Shown here piece by piece: positions 6,649 through 8,468 of a DNA stretch of 8,468 bases (its first letter is position 1; each line of letters starts with the position of its first letter). Position numbers and translations under genes: made by a program. The notes beneath the pieces are model-generated. The model saw only the letters and a program-made list of their open reading frames with translations, searched no databases and was not told the DNA's origin. This DNA is from Bacillota bacterium (GTDB lineage: Bacteria > Bacillota > Tb-RUG-66), in assembly GCA_016288255.1 (NCBI GenBank), contig JAEEYS010000075.1, forward strand, positions 1 through 8,468. Direction: 5' to 3'.

Positions 6649-6690
6649 ATCTCTTCTTTTTATTTATCCATTCTGGTTCTAACTCTTTTA

Positions 6691-7878
6691 TCAATCTTCA
6701 GAATTTCCCATGGTCAATGTATTGGCGCAAAGTGTCGACCAAGAAAGCGCGGAAAAATCCCGATCCAAAAGGGCTTTCATTTCTTCTCCCACGCCTGCGT
6801 CTTCAAACACACCCGCATTTCCTTCATAATCGCTGAGAACAAGATCCAACAATTTCACTACATCAATGAAATTCGCGTCAAATGCCGCCTGTTCTTCTTC
6901 GCTCATGCTTTCCCATGCCGCGAGCATGGTATCCCGCATCGCTGGAATATCCGTATTCCAAATTTCATAATCAGAAGCAAACCGATACGCTTCACATGCT
7001 GCTTTTGCTTCCGCTAAGGAAGAACCGCTGGTCCCTTGTCCGTACCCGCCGATCACATGGAAATATTCTTCCACAAAGTTTTCCTTGCTGGGTCCCGGTG
7101 CAGTATACCGTTCCAATACAAAATCTTTTGCGGATTCTTCTTTGCTGTCCGTCCAAAGCAGATGTCCGTCTTCATTCAGCGTAAAAGACCCTTCCGCGTC
7201 TTCCCATTTTGTTTCCTCGGAAGCGACGGAACCGTCTTCGGCATAAGTGAGTTCTCCCATCCAGCCGTTTTTATAACTCAATGTTTTCTGCTTCGCGTCA
7301 TAATCAGCATCCATCCGCCATGCCGATAAGGTCGCGGCACTGCTGCTCCAAGTGATTTCTACCTTATATTTTCCGTTTTCTTCATTTGGTATGATCGACA
7401 TCGTAGCGCGCTGGCTCGTCAAATCGTACCATCTTCCGACCCAATCCATACTTTCCTGAACCGCTGGCTCACCTGGCATAAAAGTAAAGCTTTCGCCGGT
7501 CTGAATCCCTTCCTTGGCATCCGTGACCGTTAATGTGATCAAATCATCTCCGCTTTCCGCCGGAACGATCTCTACTATAATAGGGCTTTCTATTTTTTCA
7601 TTGCTGAGCGTTGCTGTCAGCTTATCCCCTTCACAAGTCCCTTCTCCTTGAAAATCCCCTTCATCCGGAACAGAAAGATTTACCTGAACTGTTCCATCTT
7701 CTTCCGTGATCTGCAGTGTATATCCCATATCGCTCACATCAATATAAGATCCTAAAAAAGCACATTCTTTTTCCGATGATCCATCCTCTGACGGAACATC
7801 ACTGTTTTGCCCGCTGCACGCAGACAGCGTAAAAAGACATAAAACGATTACCAAAAAACAGGCTGTTATCTTTTTCAT
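6691..7878 (-). CDS. Uncharacterised surface lipoprotein
   Basis: This 395-aa protein has a lipoprotein signal: MKK, a hydrophobic core (about 6-18) and lipobox LSAC with Cys21 as the lipidated residue. It should be anchored to the outer face of the cytoplasmic membrane. A Ser/Asp/Glu-rich linker is followed by two related-looking beta-rich segments, about 42-128 (FLGSYIDVSDMGYTLQI) and 144-257 (WVGRWYDLTSQRATMSI), suggesting an internal duplication with a lipocalin-like or Ig-like sandwich. The last 130 residues are acidic and helical (WESMSEEEQAAFDANF). I do not recognise a named family; the C-terminal helical part recalls uncharacterised gut Clostridia lipoproteins. The start is supported by GGGAG seven bases upstream. 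It appears monocistronic, with its own terminator. It is more likely a host gene than a phage gene, but it lies at the boundary. Confidence 0.85.
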   Translation of the reverse strand: MKKITACFLVIVLCLFTLSACSGQNSDVPSEDGSSEKECAFLGSYIDVSDMGYTLQITEEDGTVQVNLSVPDEGDFQGEGTCEGDKLTATLSNEKIESPIIVEIVPAESGDDLITLTVTDAKEGIQTGESFTFMPGEPAVQESMDWVGRWYDLTSQRATMSIIPNEENGKYKVEITWSSSAATLSAWRMDADYDAKQKTLSYKNGWMGELTYAEDGSVASEETKWEDAEGSFTLNEDGHLLWTDSKEESAKDFVLERYTAPGPSKENFVEEYFHVIGGYGQGTSGSSLAEAKAACEAYRFASDYEIWNTDIPAMRDTMLAAWESMSEEEQAAFDANFIDVVKLLDLVLSDYEGNAGVFEDAGVGEEMKALLDRDFSALSWSTLCANTLTMGNSED

Positions 7879-7918
7879 TTCTGTTCTCCCTTCCTCTGAT
7901 CAAGCAGTAAAAAATAGT

Positions 7919-7953
7919 GTCAAATCACAACCTCTATTAAGACTCTATTTGAC
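7919..7953. promoter_or_regulatory. Repeat cluster upstream of the lipoprotein gene
   Basis: On the minus strand, AATAGAG occurs twice with an 11-base period (7949-7943 and 7938-7932), as often seen for regulator sites on one DNA face. The pair is framed by a 7-bp inverted repeat, GTCAAAT (7919-7925) and ATTTGAC (7947-7953). A TTGACA hexamer at 7923-7918 has no acceptable -10 at 16-18 bases, so I do not call a promoter. The rest of 7879-8053 holds nothing else I can support. Confidence 0.35.
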
Positions 7954-8053
7954 GGCAAAAAGTTGAAAATAAATAAAATGCTTTCACCTCAAAGAAGCCG
8001 CGAACTTTACCACTCCAATTCATTATCTTACTTCCGTTTGATACCAAAGTCCA

Positions 8054-8468
8054 CTATTTTTTATTTTTAGGTTCCTTGATCTCTCCATTCACAAAAGAAC
8101 AGATCGTTTCCAACCCACACATACCGCACTTCGGTTTTTTAGCGTCACAAATTTTTCTTCCGTGATCTATCATCTGATGATTGAATCGGATCCAGTGATC
8201 CACCGGCAATAGCCGCATCAGATCCTGCTCGATTTTTTCCGGTGTCTTGTTCTTCGTGATCCCGATCCGCTGTGACAAACGCATCACATGGGTATCCACC
8301 ACGATCCCCGGAATCCCAAAACAATTTCCCAAAACCACATTTGCGGTTTTTCTTCCCACGCCGGGAAGTGTAATAAGCTCTTCCAATGTACGAGGCACTT
8401 CACCGTGGAATTCTTCTTTTATTTTTTTTACAGCGCCCAAAATATTCTTTGCCTTGTTGTGATAAAAT
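8054..8468 (-). CDS. nth: Endonuclease III, C-terminal part
   Basis: This is the base-excision repair DNA glycosylase/AP lyase for oxidised pyrimidines. Only the last 137 codons or so are in the window; the frame runs open off the right edge (FYHNKAKNI precedes the first in-window ATG at 8440), so that ATG is not the start. The helix-hairpin-helix LPGVGRKTANVV contains the catalytic Lys (E. coli Lys120 equivalent). VDTHVMRLSQRIG, 18 residues later, contains the catalytic Asp (Asp138 equivalent). The 4Fe-4S cluster spacing C-x6-C-x2-C-x5-C is complete near the C-terminus. A Lys-rich tail ends in TAG. No terminator hairpin is evident directly after it. This is a chromosomal housekeeping gene and marks host DNA next to the phage-derived block. 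Confidence 0.96.
   Translation of the reverse strand, partial: FYHNKAKNILGAVKKIKEEFHGEVPRTLEELITLPGVGRKTANVVLGNCFGIPGIVVDTHVMRLSQRIGITKNKTPEKIEQDLMRLLPVDHWIRFNHQMIDHGRKICDAKKPKCGMCGLETICSFVNGEIKEPKNKK

Noticed and set aside
7937..8023. A 28-codon minus-strand frame between nth and the lipoprotein gene.
   Set aside because: Its length is within chance, it has no recognisable sequence and it overlaps the repeat cluster; not supported as a gene.
5953..8052. Direct repeat TACCAAAGTCC at 5953-5963 and 8042-8052, possible attachment sites.
   Set aside because: Exact 11-base matches are expected several times by chance in a window of this size. The enclosed segment does not match an integrating element.

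Overview
The window looks like a low-GC Firmicute, probably a gut Clostridia/Lachnospiraceae-type chromosome. Purine-rich Shine-Dalgarno sites, several GTG starts, a LSAC-type lipoprotein signal and the phage protein families all point that way. This placement is inferred from style, not from a marker gene.

Region 1-4204, all on the minus strand, is the packaging and head-assembly block of a tailed phage. In transcription order it runs: small terminase (4204-3713), large terminase (3699-2503), SPP1-type portal (2485-1202), a gap of 169 bases, GP20-type scaffold (1032-508) and major capsid protein (489 to beyond base 1). Spacing is 13-18 bases except after the portal, where the head-morphogenesis (SPP1 gp7/MuF) gene often found in this order is absent. 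No promoter is evident inside the block, so it is probably one late operon.

Region 4205-5953 holds a plus-strand cardiolipin synthase gene, transcribed opposite to the phage genes. It has its own near-consensus sigma-A promoter (CTGACA-17-TATAAT) and ends in a perfect 16-bp bidirectional hairpin. It lies between the small terminase and an ArpU/sigma-like late-regulator gene (6401-5988, minus). In many Firmicute prophages that regulator sits directly upstream of the terminase. The arrangement therefore looks like a moron (cargo gene with its own promoter and terminator) placed between a phage's late activator and its target operon.

Region 6402-8468 moves into apparently non-phage sequence on the minus strand: a control region for the regulator, a strong terminator, a 395-aa uncharacterised lipoprotein, a short intergenic region, and the C-terminal two thirds of endonuclease III (nth), which continues past the window. 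No integrase, repressor or replication gene is visible between nth and the terminase. That suggests a degraded, domesticated (PBSX- or gene-transfer-agent-like) element, or a rearranged prophage end. The main leads are the cardiolipin synthase position, the missing early module, the missing head-morphogenesis gene, and the repeat-rich control region at 6441-6542.
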